This document shows positions 33,732-45,318 of a stretch of 64,000 nt of DNA, piece after piece. A program made the translations under genes and the position numbers. The notes beneath the pieces were generated by a model. That model had not been told where the DNA came from, searched no databases, and saw nothing but the letters and a program-made list of their open reading frames with translations. This DNA comes from Lenzites betulinus (lineage: Eukaryota; Basidiomycota; Agaricomycetes; Polyporales; Polyporaceae): positions 1 to 64,000 of the forward strand of contig JABYQU010000048.1 in assembly GCA_022264855.1 (NCBI GenBank), given 5' to 3'. The number at the start of each line of letters is the position of its first letter. Within the stretch, counting starts at the first letter, position 1.

Positions 33732-35185
33732 CTAGAAGCGCGGACGCTTGCTGTCGCGGTCGTCAAACCCACTCGAGCCTTCGCGCTTGAGCTCTCCTCG
33801 GAACCCACCACCTCCGCCGCCTCCGAATCCACCAGGTGGACCATACCCACCGGGGCCGCCGCTCGGGGGGCCGTATCCGCCAGGCCCTCCGGGTCCTCCT
33901 GGTCCACCGGGGCCGCCGAAGCCTCCGGGACCGTGTCCTCCTGGTGGCCCTCCGTTGTAGCTGTTGGGACCGGGACCGTGGTCGGGGCCGCCGAATCCGC
34001 CGCCGCCCTGGTATCCAATACCACCTCCTCCGCGCCCCCTAATATGCGTCGGTTAGCACGGGGGTAACTTTTCATGGTGCAGGTCAAAGTACTTACCTGA
34101 AGCCGCCACGATCGCCGCCGAACCCACCACGGCCACCACCACCGCCAAAGTCGTCGCGTGGGCCGCCAAACCTGTCCCCACCGAATCCGCCGCCGCGGCC
34201 GCCACGGAAGCCGCCACCGCGACCTCCGCCACGGAAGCCACCACGGTCGCCGCCCCGGTCGCCTCCGCGGAAGCCACCTCTGAACCCACCACGCGGGGCA
34301 CCCGTGCTTGGTCCGCCGCCGATGAATGCAGGGGGATCCGGCTTGGGCCTGCCACCCAAGCCGCCGCCCAGTCGGCGGGGTTTCCAGCCTCTCACCGTGC
34401 GGCCGCGTTCGACGTCGACGAGGACGCGCTTGCCCATGATGTGGAGCCTGTCGGATTCCTTGTATGCAGCTGTAGAGAGACGTTGTCACACCGACGACGC
34501 AAGTGCGAAGAGGTATGCTGGGTGAGTGAGCACAGGACGAGAGGGCGGGTTGTTATACCTTTCATGTCGCGCTCGCGCTCGAAAACAATGAACGCGTAGC
34601 CCCTGCTCCGGCCGTTCTTGTCGCGCACTATCCTCACCCGCTCAATGCTGCCGTAGCTCTCGAATTCTCGCCGGAGATCATTTTCGGTCGCGTTCTTGTT
34701 CTGTGGGAGGGGGTGAGACGTGGCACGGGTGACGGGGCGTGGTACGTACCAGGCGAGAAATGAACAGTGTCTTGTAGGGGTCTCCGATGGCCTCTGCGTC
34801 CTCGGCAGGCTTGTCTGTGTGTGAACGTGAGTGGATGGAGAGGGTTAGTAGAGCGCGAATACGACATACAGCTGTCCTTGGCTTTCTGGAACTCGTCTGC
34901 CTTCTTTTTCTTGCGCTCCTCTCTCCGGATTTGCCTCTTAGTCTCTTCTGCGAAAGTGAAGGTGGGCTCCTCGCCCTCCTCCATGGCGTCCACGTCGCGC
35001 TCGCCGGACTCGATCATGCCCTGCGTCCTCGCTTCGCGGAGCTGGGCGAGGATGAGGGCGACACCATCAACATTTTTGGGCTTGACGCGGTCGATGTCCC
35101 TGTCCAGCGGGCGGGTGTAGGGCAGCGGCGGACGCGGGGCGAAGAGCTTGAGGAGATTTGGCGGTAGAAGATGTGTGCCCGGCAT
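33732..35185 (-). CDS. SNP1: U1 snRNP 70-kDa protein
   Basis: Five exons. The N terminus reads [20 protein letters not shown], then [20 protein letters not shown], matching the U1-70K N terminus, followed by the helix [20 protein letters not shown]. The RRM (about residues 115-195) has RNP2 LFISRL and RNP1 [10 protein letters not shown], then [20 protein letters not shown] and [20 protein letters not shown], the signature that follows the U1-70K RRM and binds stem-loop I. The C terminus is a Gly/Arg-rich stretch ([12 protein letters not shown] units) then a Gly/Pro-rich [13 protein letters not shown] region, ending SKRPRF. Total length is about 400 residues. It acts in 5' splice-site recognition. 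Divergent from COX10. Confidence 0.95.
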
Positions 35186-35520
35186 GGTGTGTTGTGGTTG
35201 GGGGAGAGGAGGGTGAACTAGCGGGCAGGGGGAATACTAGAGTAGTGGGGGTCGTGAGGATAAATACTGCGCTCTTCGACAACGTATGGACAGCGCCCGG
35301 ACACCCCGAGCTGGTTGAGCCTGCTGCCGCGTTCAGCCTCGGCCGCGTTGAGTGTGTGGTGGGGGAGAGCGAGAGAGTTGCGGCTGTGGGAACTCGGCAG
35401 CGCGCTCAACACAGCGTCCAGCGTCTCTCCTCGTCCTCCTCGTCAGTCTGCTCGACTGCTGCAGGTGCGTCTCAACCACCCTCTCTCCCCACACAGGCTG
35501 AACGAGTTCGTGCAGCATAC
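35186..35520. promoter_or_regulatory. Shared divergent promoter, U1-70K and COX10
   Basis: 335 bases between start codons. The plus-strand reading frame is open through this stretch, so a longer COX10 cannot be excluded from frame alone, but the mitochondrial presequence begins at 35521. Confidence 0.45.
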
Positions 35521-36804
35521 ATGCGGCCAGTGCGCGTCCCGCTCGCAGCCTACGTCTGGCGTGCCTGCGCAGCCAGCACACGGCGCCCCCTCCAGGTCCG
35601 GCTCGCGTCCACCTTCGCAGACCGCAAGTCCTCCGCCTTCTCCGCTTTCTTTTTCGACAACCACCGCTGGCTCCCTACACCCAGGAACGTACCGCACACA
35701 CCCGCACGAGCCCATGCCGATGTCGTGCAATCAGCGGAGGCCACCTCTGTCAGGGCGTTCCGCGAAGCAGAGGTCCTCACGCCCCGCCGACTGGCAAAGA
35801 TCTACTGGCAGCTTTCCAAGTCCAGTCTCACCGTCCTCGTCGTCCTGACCGCTATGTCAAGCGTAGCGCTCTCTCCTCTCCCCACCACCGTCCCCGTGCT
35901 CCTCTCTACCGCCCTCGGCACGGCACTCTGCTCCGCCTCCGCGAACACCTTCAACCAGGTCCAGGAGGTGCCCTACGATGCGCAAATGGCTCGTACACGA
36001 AATAGGCCCATCGTCCGACGTGCAATCAGCCCCCTGCACGCTACTGGGTTTGCTGTCGCCACCGGCATCGCCGGACCCGCACTTCTCTGGACGATGGTCA
36101 ACCCGACCACCGCCCTCCTTGGCGTGGCCAACATTGCGCTCTACGCCGGAGCATATACCTATCTCAAGCGCAAATCTACCTACAACACTTGGGTTGGTTC
36201 GGTCGTAGGCGGCATCCCTCCTCTCATGGGCTGGACAGCATGCGGTGGCTCCCTCCTCCCAACCTCGACCCAGTCATTTGAGCTCGTCCTCCCTTCCTTC
36301 GTATCCACCCTGTCCTCCATCCCCACAGACGCAGCGATCGCGGACAACCCCCTTGCCCCTCTCGCGCTCTTCCTGGTGCTCTACAGCTGGCAGTTCCCCC
36401 ACTTCAACGGCCTGGCGTACCTCGTACGCGAGTCGTACGCCCAGGCAGGATACCGCATGCTTGGTGTCCTCGACCCGCACAAGAACGCAACGGTTGCGCT
36501 GCGCAACGCGCTCCTCCTTGTCCCCGCCACTTCCCTCCTCATGCCGCTCTCGGGGCTCACCACCTGGGCGTTCGCCGTGACAAGTCTCGTGCCGCACGCG
36601 ATTTGCATCAACGTAGCGTACACGTTCTGGAAGCATGGCGGGGAGAAGCAGGCGCGACGGGTGTTCCAGTATAGTCTCTGGTACTTGCCCGTCCTGCTAG
36701 GGCTGATGATGTTCCACAAACGGGGGATGGACTGGGGCTCATGGATCGGGTTGGGCTCGGACGAGGAGGTTGCTGCAGAGGGCACACCACCACAATCTGC
36801 GTAG
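35521..36804 (+). CDS. COX10: Protoheme IX farnesyltransferase, mitochondrial
   Basis: Uninterrupted frame of 427 residues. The start at 35521 gives an Arg/Ala-rich mitochondrial presequence (MRPVRVPLAAYVWRACAAST). The UbiA-type prenyltransferase core has the substrate motif NQVQEVPYDAQMARTRNRPI, about eight hydrophobic helices (ALLGVANIALYAGAYTYLKR, VGSVVGGIPPLMGW, LALFLVLYSWQFPHFNGLAY) and the second aspartate-rich loop region around YRMLGVLD. It converts heme B to heme O for cytochrome c oxidase in the inner membrane. It has no introns although almost all neighbours do. Its stop lies 96 bases from that of the convergent ZNF830-like gene. Confidence 0.96.
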   Translation: MRPVRVPLAAYVWRACAASTRRPLQVRLASTFADRKSSAFSAFFFDNHRWLPTPRNVPHTPARAHADVVQSAEATSVRAFREAEVLTPRRLAKIYWQLSKSSLTVLVVLTAMSSVALSPLPTTVPVLLSTALGTALCSASANTFNQVQEVPYDAQMARTRNRPIVRRAISPLHATGFAVATGIAGPALLWTMVNPTTALLGVANIALYAGAYTYLKRKSTYNTWVGSVVGGIPPLMGWTACGGSLLPTSTQSFELVLPSFVSTLSSIPTDAAIADNPLAPLALFLVLYSWQFPHFNGLAYLVRESYAQAGYRMLGVLDPHKNATVALRNALLLVPATSLLMPLSGLTTWAFAVTSLVPHAICINVAYTFWKHGGEKQARRVFQYSLWYLPVLLGLMMFHKRGMDWGSWIGLGSDEEVAAEGTPPQSA

Positions 36805-36900
36805 ACACGTCTCTCATGTTCAGCACTGCTAGTGTAGTATACAATGTAGTCGGAGCAGCGAACGACCTACGGAACACATCCCTCACCGCAAGGCCTCGCC

Positions 36901-37749
36901 TCACGCGGCCTTCGCGCCCAGCTTCGCCGCCCGTGCGGCCTCCCGCTTCCGCTTGAGAGCCTCGAGCTTCGTCTTGAGCTGCGAGACCCGCGCGTCCGCC
37001 TCCTCCTGCGCCTGCTCCTCCTCCACCAGCCGGTCCATGATCAGCTCCCGCTCCTCCTGCGCCTTCCGCCGCCGCACGCCCTCCTCGTCCAGCACCTCCT
37101 CCGCCTCGGCCTCTTCGGGCGCGCCCGGGAAGCCCTGCGGCACCTCGAGCGCGACGACGGGCTCCGCCATGATCGTCGCGCGCTCGTACGTCTCCTGCTT
37201 GTCCGGCGCGTTCACGACGCTCTCCTGGAACCGCGCCCACTCCTGCTCCAGCGCGTCCGGCGCCCCGTTCGTGTCCGGCCTTGCTGCTGCATCCTCCTCT
37301 TCATCCTCCTCTGGTGGGGGCGGGGCCTGCGACGGGTCCGAGAAGAAGTCGGCGGGGAGCGCAGACCGCGCCGCGCCCGGTCGAGACTGCTCCTCCGCGT
37401 GAAGGTCTTCTTGTGCGCTCTCGACCCGCGCCGCCTTCCTCGCTGGCCCTTCGCCCTCGCCCGCGTTTTCGTCGTCCTCGTCCTCATCCAGCTCCATCGA
37501 CTTGCGCTTCAGGCCGAGCTGCTGCTCGGCGGCGACGCGCTGCTCCTCGCGCGCCAGCTCGGCGCGCAGCCGCGCGGCGTTCGTGCGGTGGGTCTTGCTC
37601 CCGATGTGGCCCTCCCATGCTGCTGCGTGCTTGACGGACGTCCCGCAGGCGACGCAGCGGAGCACGCCAGCGGCGTTGTAAGTGGCTAGCGGGTGGTCGA
37701 CGCGGGCCTCTTGTCGTTTTGCACGGAGGAGAGAACGAGCGTCGGACAT
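36901..37749 (-). CDS. ZNF830/CCDC16-like C2H2 protein
   Basis: Intronless, 282 residues. The N terminus reads MSDARSLLRAKRQEARVDHP, then a single matrin/C2H2-type finger (CVACGTSVKHAAAWEGHIGSKTH), a charged Glu/Asp-rich middle, the conserved ALPADFFSDPSQ and EWARFQESV segments, and a long C-terminal coiled coil (MDRLVEEEQAQEEADARVSQ, LKTKLEALKRKRE). This order is that of ZNF830 (CCDC16), a protein found with the spliceosome and in DNA-damage and cell-cycle contexts. The start at 37749 is chosen because MSDARS is the family start; an in-frame ATG at 37824 would add an unconserved extension. Confidence 0.88.
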   Translation of the reverse strand: MSDARSLLRAKRQEARVDHPLATYNAAGVLRCVACGTSVKHAAAWEGHIGSKTHRTNAARLRAELAREEQRVAAEQQLGLKRKSMELDEDEDDENAGEGEGPARKAARVESAQEDLHAEEQSRPGAARSALPADFFSDPSQAPPPPEEDEEEDAAARPDTNGAPDALEQEWARFQESVVNAPDKQETYERATIMAEPVVALEVPQGFPGAPEEAEAEEVLDEEGVRRRKAQEERELIMDRLVEEEQAQEEADARVSQLKTKLEALKRKREAARAAKLGAKAA

Positions 37750-37989
37750 GGCGAGATGGGAGCTAGAGGTGACAGAGTGCAGCTCAAGGCAAGCAGGTGG
37801 CAATGACGCCCGTGGGCGCTTCACAATAATGTTGTGCAGGAAACATATCCCATTACGTAAGCACTAACCGTGTTCACAGGAAAAACTACGCTAACAACAT
37901 AGGGAGCTCTCCAGCACCCGACAGAACATAACGCGAACTCATCCAAAACGGATCCCGCGCCGGATATCTCCACACGGACTGGGGCGAAT

Positions 37990-39779
37990 TTACTGCTTGT
38001 CCTTGAACATCTCGTTGATCGCGGCGGTCGAGTACGACTTGGGGCGCTCGATGGCTGTAAGGAAAAAAGAGGTGAGTACGCGCTGTCGAAGTTGAAGAGA
38101 ATAGACGTACGGGCACCGAGGGCACGATCCCAGATGAGCTGTGCGGCAACACCGAACGCACGCGACACACCGAACAGGACAGTGTAGAAGTTCATCTGGT
38201 CCAGGCCGTAGTGGGTCAGGAGCACACCGGAGTGCGCGTCGACGTTGGGCCAGGGGTTCTTCGCCTTGCCGGCCTCAAGGAGGACGTTGGGGACGACGTT
38301 GTAGACCTGGCTGACGAGCTTGAACATCGAGTCCTCGGGCAGGTGCTTCTGCGCGAACTCGCGCTGCGCCATGTAGCGCGGGTCCGTCTTGCGCAGGACG
38401 GCGTGGCCGTAGCCAGGGACGACCTGGCCAGCCTTGAGCGTCGACCAGACGTACTCGCGGACGGCATCGTCGGTCGGGTTCTCGCCGAGCTTGGACTGCA
38501 TCTTGCGGAGCCAGAGGAGCACCTCCTGGTTAGCAAGACCGTGGAGCGGGCCGGCGAGACCGTTCAGGGACGCGCCGAACGCGAGGAAGGGGTCCGAAAG
38601 CGCGGAGCCGACAAGCTTGCCAGTGTGCGCGGAGACGTTACCACCCTCGTGGTCCGAGTGGATGGTAATGTAGAGACGGAGGAGTTCGACGAACTCGGGG
38701 CGATCGCCGTAGCCGAGAAGCTTGGCAAGGTTGTACGAGTAGTCCTTGTCGCCCTCAATGGCGGGGAGCTTGCCTCCACCGTAGACGTTGCGGAAGATGC
38801 GACCAGCAATGTTCGGGAGCTTCGCGATCCTGCCAGGTGTGTCAGTATAGTGCAGTTCGTCCGCATGAAGCAAGCTCACAGATCCATGGAGTCCTCGTAG
38901 GTGGGCTGCCAGTACTCCTTCTTGGAGATACCCTGGGCGTATGCCTTGGCAAATGCCGAATCGTGGTTAAGCTAGGTCACGCATTGCATCATCAGAAACC
39001 TTATTCAAATGTTTTGGTATGACGTCAAAAACTTACGGCAGTCACAGCGAGAGAGAACTGGGACATGGGGTGGAGGGTGGGCGGGCAGCGGTCGAGGATC
39101 TCCTCCACGAAGGAGGGGATGGCGGAGCGGGCCGCCCAGTCCTTGGAGAGGGCGGCAACCTGCTCCTGGGTGGGGATCTCGCCGGTGAGGAGGAGCCAGA
39201 AGAGACCCTCAGGGAGAGGCTCGGACCCGCCGGGGGCCTTGGGGAGCGCCTCCTGGATTTCGGGGATGGTCTTGCCACGGAAACGGATACCCTCGTCTGT
39301 GGGGGGAGCGGGGGTAAGCGGAGGTAGACGGGTATTGTGGGTGAGGAAGACTGACCGGCATCGAGGACGGAGCCGTCCCAGATGAGGGCAGGGAGCCCAC
39401 GCATGCCACTGCAGACGTAAGTTCAGCACGAGAAGCGGATGGGAGGGAGCACGCGAGCCGAACGCACCCGTAGAGCTGGTCGACGATGACAGGGCCAAAC
39501 GACTTTTTGCCGTGCGCCGCACGCGTCGCTTTTACCTGGAGGGGCGGTCAGAGGGTGCACACGGCGCGCGAGAGAGCAAGACGGACATTCTCAATCTCAG
39601 CAGGGATAAGGTCGGCGAGACGCTCCTTGAGCGTGGGGGCCTTTGCAGAGGTGGATGCAAATCGGGCCGAGCGCGCGAACGCGGAGCGGCGAGACTGGGG
39701 GAGCGAGTGAGCTACTGTGCACATTGTGGGGAGCTGTTGAGCGTACCTGCTGAACGGCGGCGCGGAGAGCAGAGGACAT
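37990..39779 (-). CDS. CIT1: Citrate synthase, mitochondrial
   Basis: About seven exons. Exon 1 ([11 protein letters not shown]) plus [18 protein letters not shown] forms a mitochondrial presequence. Catalytic landmarks are [60 protein letters not shown] (with the catalytic His), [19 protein letters not shown] (second catalytic His) and [16 protein letters not shown] (third His, Arg). The C-terminal helix has [20 protein letters not shown] and ends MFKDKQ. It condenses acetyl-CoA with oxaloacetate in the matrix. Length is about 470 residues, normal for the family. It shares a very short 161-base promoter with TRM8. Confidence 0.97.
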
Positions 39780-39940
39780 GGCGCGGAGGAAGGATGAGGG
39801 GAGGTGGAGAAAAGGAAAGAGGGCGCGCTGGCGAGAGCGCGCTCATATCGGGCGGGCCACGTGCACTCGGGATTCCTCGGTCCTCTCGCCGTCCTCGCAT
39901 TTCCGACCGCGACCCGGCCCCCGCCTCTCTCTCCTCCTCC
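39780..39940. promoter_or_regulatory. Shared divergent promoter, CIT1 and TRM8
   Basis: Only 161 bases separate the ATGs of citrate synthase and TRM8, the shortest head-to-head gap in the window. A CTCTCTCTCCTCCTCC tract sits directly before the TRM8 ATG. Confidence 0.6.
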
Positions 39941-40921
<981 letters not shown>

Positions 40922-40983
40922 GCCGGAGTGTGTATGTACTACATGTAACGAGTAGCATGCGAGGCGAAGCACCGCGCGCGACG

Positions 40984-41879
40984 TCAGCGGTCCTCCATCA
41001 GCACGTCGGGATCGACGGACGAGTGTTTGGCCCCCGTGTCCATCGCGCCGACGAGCGCGACCGTCCGATCCTTCACGGCCCGCTTCATTTCCTTGTGGAT
41101 CGTCTGCCCGGCCTCGCACGCGAGCTCGAAGATGTCCCGGAAGCGGTCGACGTGCAGGCGCGTCTCCATCGTCACCAGCGTGACTTTGCGGGTGCGGGGC
41201 ATGACGGCGACGGTCAGGTTCGGAAGGTCGTTTTCCTCTAGCGTCGTGAGGTCGAGCAGGGGCTGCGTGGAGTGCACGCCGCCGGAGACCGCGCAGACGA
41301 AGTCGAGGAGAGGCACGCCGGCGGTCACGAGGGCGAGCGTGGTAGCATTTATGCAGGATTGGAGGAGGCCGCCGTCCTGCTGCAGTACTTGGACGTAGAT
41401 GTCGATCTGGGAGCGGGGGTAGAGGGAGGTTTGGACTACGGGCTCGAAGGTGGATTCGATCGTGGCGGCGAGCTCAAGTATTCGTCTGTGTGCTTGAACC
41501 GCATCAGTAAGCTGAGCATATGCTAATGCGCTAAAGATGTTCACCTGTCTGCGCGTGAGCGTTTTCGCCTTTCGCCGGTGCTGAAGGGGGCAACGTTGAT
41601 CTCGACATTGAGGACGGCGCGGTCGTGGAGTGTTTGCGAACGCATTTTTGCCTCTCGGGGTCCAAATACGGAGACCATGACTTGCGTGAGCCCGTGGGTG
41701 ATAATGGCTGAGCCGTCCGCTGAGCCTTGTTGGGAGAGGTCTATGGAAATGTCGCGGAGTTCATACTGCTTGCGTCCATCTGAGCGAAACCCTCCGTCAT
41801 TCAGAATCTCTATGCGCGAGCTCTGTGTGCATGTGAGTAACTAAATACACGTGCATATAGTGATATGGCAGCCTACCAT
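40984..41879 (-). CDS. SKI6: Exosome core subunit RRP41 (Ski6)
   Basis: Three coding exons (41879-41877, 41822-41545, 41485-40984), 260 residues. Exon 1 is just the ATG; splicing gives MSSRIEILNDGGFRSDGRK, the RNase PH-like start. Then ADGSAIITHGLTQVMVSVFGPRE, FSTGERRKRSRAD, RILELAATIESTF, LYPRSQIDIYVQVLQQDGGL and FVCAVSGGV, all landmark segments of RRP41/EXOSC4. In eukaryotes this subunit is part of the catalytically inactive ring that guides RNA to Rrp44. The C-terminal tail (MDTGAKHSSVDPDVLMEDR) is a modest extension. Divergent from the nicotinate phosphoribosyltransferase gene. Confidence 0.95.
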
Positions 41880-42117
41880 GGTGGTACAGGCCTAATTGGA
41901 ACAAATGCCGCTGCAGACGCGGAAGAGCGCAGAACGCGCGAAATATGAAGTTGTCGATCGGAGATGCGGATCTGGTTAGGGTTAGGGGCAATGACTCTGT
42001 CCAATGACACTCGTACTAGCTTTAGTGAGCCACAATCCAATCCACCGTAACCTACCTCCTTCTCCAACGACCACCATCACCACGCTCAGCCCGCTGTAAT
42101 TTACTAGGATAGACAGG
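41880..42117. promoter_or_regulatory. Shared divergent promoter, SKI6 and NPT1
   Basis: 238 bases between start codons. No obvious TATA or repeat. Confidence 0.45.
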
Positions 42118-43950
42118 ATGGAAAACGGACATAATGACCTCGTCGTTCCCGCCTCCCTGCTCGACACCGATCTATACAAGGTACGCGGGCCGCCCAGCCG
42201 ATCATTGAGAAAGCGTGTTTCCCTTATGAAAGTACTCGCCGCCCAGTTTACGATGCAGCAAGCGGTGCTCCAGCACTTTCCCAGCGCGGAGGGGACGTAC
42301 AAGTTTACTCATCGCGACAAAGACGTCTTCTTCACGCGCGAATGTTTCCGCCGCTTTCAGCGCTCCGCCTCGCGTGAGCTTTCTCTCCGCACTCCTACGC
42401 CCCGATACGCCGACGCACTAATATACAAATGTGGCAGAATTCGACAGGCTTCAGTTGGGAAAGGATGAACGGGACTGGCTCGCGAAAGCGTGCCCTTACC
42501 TGAAATCATCTTATCTGGACTTTCTCTCTACATATCGGTTTAACCCCGCCCAGTTGCGTCTCGGGTTTGAGCCTCTTCCGGAGGATGCGGAGAAGGACGC
42601 GAACGGGGACGGCTCCGCAAGAGGAAACATCTCAATAGAGGCGGTTGGGCCGTGGCAAGAAACCATCTTATGGGAGGTCCCGCTGATGGCCTGCCTTAGT
42701 GAGATATACTTTACGACCGTAGATAAGGACTGGAATTACGAAGGACAAGAAGGTGCGTTTCACTGTGTCCCGAACTATTATAGCTCTCATGGTTTGTGTG
42801 CCGGGGGTAGAACAGGCGTATGAGAAAGCAAAGACACTCCTCGAGGCCGGCTGTACTTTTAGCGAGTTTGGCACTCGTAGGAGGCGGTCCTACCATACGC
42901 AAGACTTGGTTATGGGAGCTATTCTTCGCGCGCAGAGTGACCTTCCGAATGCCCCCGCAAAGGTAGCAGGCACTAGTAATGTCAGCGTTCAACTATCTCA
43001 CTCGATCCAGGGGATGTGCTGACGAAATGACGGCCGGTAGGTACACTTTGCGATGAAGTACAACGTCGCCCCCATGGGTACAATTGCACAGTAAGCTCTG
43101 GTTTGCACCGCACAGAAGTCCTCACTAACATGCCCTTTTAGCGAGTGGTTTATGGGTGTACGTACTGATTGGACTTGTCGCATACACCGAGTATTGACAC
43201 TTGAACTCCAGGTCGGAGCATATACAGGCTATGATTACGCCAACGGGACCGCACTGAAGCTCTGGGAGGAAGTATACCAGAACGTCCTGCTGATCGCCCT
43301 CACCGACACATTCTCTACCGAAGCATTTTACCATGTACTTTTATGTCCTCTCCTGCTTGCGCTACGCGTCATACTGATTGTCTCACCTCAAGGACTTTGT
43401 GAAAGATCCTCATTTTGCCCAGCATTGGACCGGGTTGCGACAGGATTCGGGGGACCCGTTCGCGTACGCCCCGCGCGCAAAGCAGATCTACGAGCAGCTC
43501 GGCGTTGATTACACGACGAAGACGATCATCTTTTCGGATGCGCTCACAGTTGAGAAGGCGCTGAAGCTCAAGAAGCAATGCGATGAACTCGGGCTCAAGT
43601 GTGCGTCGAGAAAATGTCTCACGAGAGCATAAATGTGGCGATACTGATTGGGGGTTTTGCAGGCTCTTTCGGTATTGGCACCTCATTATCAAACGACTTC
43701 AAGAAGGCGTCCAGCGGGGACGCGGAGAAGAGCCGCGCGCTCAACATGGTCATCAAGCTCTCGTCCGTGGGCAGGAAGCCAACGGTGAAAATTAGCGACG
43801 AGTTGACGAAGGTGCGTGGACGCACGCCGTTATTCGCCCTGCGAAACTGATAGACTGTGTGTCGAACAGAACACGGGCGATGCGGAGACCGTCCGACTTG
43901 TGAAGCGCATTTTCGGCATTCCGATTACCGACGAGGACCAGGTGGTCTAA
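42118..43950 (+). CDS. NPT1: Nicotinate phosphoribosyltransferase
   Basis: About ten short exons. The protein starts MENGHNDLVVPASLLDTDLY, then LTMQQAVLQHFP and YKFTHRDKDVFF. Active-site segments are CTFSEFGTRRRRSYHTQD, VHFAMKYNVAPMGTIAHEWF (with the catalytic His), ALTDTFSTEAFYHDF, HWTGLRQDSGDPFAYAPRAK, TIIFSDALTVEKALKLKK and CSFGIGTSLSND. This is the NAPRTase of the Preiss-Handler pathway, making nicotinate mononucleotide from nicotinate and PRPP for NAD salvage. The end (IFGIPITDEDQVV) is normal for the family. Some internal splice sites were read only approximately. Confidence 0.94.
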
Positions 43951-44196
43951 TGAAATAATATCTCCGATGCGGTATATCTTGAGGCATAGATATAATTGTA
44001 GCAGTGATTGTAGACGAAATGTACCAAGTGTATCCGTAGCTAGACGGATTATGATCCTGCCCGTTTGATTAATTCATTGTGGCATAGAAGCATGATATGA
44101 TTTTCGTCTAGGTGTACAGATGAATCCGAGGTAGCACAAAGTCCAAGGACAGCATAGAGTGTCCACATCCAACGCTCGCCCAAACATATACCGTGC

Positions 44197-45140
44197 TTAG
44201 AAGATAGAGTTAATGATACCGCTGCCGATGGCAGCACCTGGATTTATGTTAGTAACTTCATAGTACACATAGCTACACTGAAGGAGAACTGACCGGCACC
44301 GAAACCTACACCACCCGCGGCAGAGGTCGCCATAGTGCTTCCCAGCTTGCCGAACTTGTTCTTCTTCGGGGGCTGCTGCTGTTCCTGCTGTACGGTCACA
44401 ACCTGGACGGGTGCAGGCGCGGGTGGGCCTCCGTAGGTCGGCTGGTACATGGCTGCCTTCTCATCATAAGGCGTTCCGTACGCCTGGGGCGGGCCCGGAG
44501 GGGGCTGGTAAGAAGACTGGGGAGGTTGGTAGGAGGACTGCGGTGGGCCGACAGGAGGTTGGTATGAGGACATGGGCATCGGCATGCCGGCTTGCGGGGC
44601 AGGGGACGCGGGACCACGGCCGGCGTCGAGGGGCTCAACATAGTTAGACGGGAAGAGACCTTGCTTGCCCCTGCTCTTGCCCGTCCACCATTCCGCACTC
44701 GTCTCGTCGACGATTTCGATGGTCTCTCCAGCGGCAAAAGATATGTCGTTGATTTCCTGTAAGGCCGAGGGAAAGTGTCAGCATGCGGGGCGGCAGGAGA
44801 GTAAGCAGTGCGAGGTAAGCGGACGTACCCGGCCGTCTTCGTTGTACCCCCAGAGAGCACGGGCTCGCCTGGTGTTCTGTCGCGGGGGTGGCGGGGGGAC
44901 GACACGGCGTGCAGGAGAAGGAGCACGAACAGGTCCTACGGCGAGGTTGTTCATGCTGGTGGCGAGGGCATCGGGGGTGGGCTGCCTGGGGCCTTGGGAA
45001 AGGCGGGAGATGAGCTCGGTAGCCTCTGTCTGGGAAATGTAGTTCTGCGATGCGAGGAAGGAGATGTTCTGCTGGGTCTGGGAGAGGACATGGGCAAGAA
45101 GCGCAGCGGCCTGCGGGTCAGACGGTGTTGAGGGTGCCAT
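44197..45140 (-). CDS. SH3-domain protein, LAS17-binding (Csh3/Pin3) type
   Basis: The N-terminal helical region reads LLAHVLSQTQQNISFLASQN and YISQTEATELISRL, then a Pro-rich linker. The SH3 domain lies at about residues 90-150: ARALWGYNEDGREINDISFA, AGETIEIVDETSAEWWTGKS, RGKQGLFPSNYVEPL. It is followed by a Pro/Gln/Tyr-rich tail with SSYQPPQSSYQPPPGPPQ repeats and a short Gly/Ala hydrophobic C terminus (AAIGSGIINSIF). The same order occurs in fungal Lsb1/Pin3/Csh3 proteins, which bind WASP/Las17 and modulate actin patches; the tail is prion-like in yeast. About 260 residues. Start MAPSTPSD at 45140. Divergent from pICln. Confidence 0.85.
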
Positions 45141-45318
45141 GGTCGATGGTGCAGAGGAGGTGGACGTCGGGGAGAGAGCCGGGGACGTCGTCCGCGCCGA
45201 GGGCATCTCCGTAGGCGCCGAGCACTGCATGCCCAGATCTCGATCGCGCTTCAGATCTGCTCTCATCTTGCACCTCTCCCTCCCACAAATCTCGCGCAAA
45301 ACATCGAACGCACACAAA
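45141..45318. promoter_or_regulatory. Shared divergent promoter, SH3 protein and pICln
   Basis: 178 bases between start codons. C-rich sequence near 45270-45300 precedes the plus-strand ATG. Confidence 0.5.
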
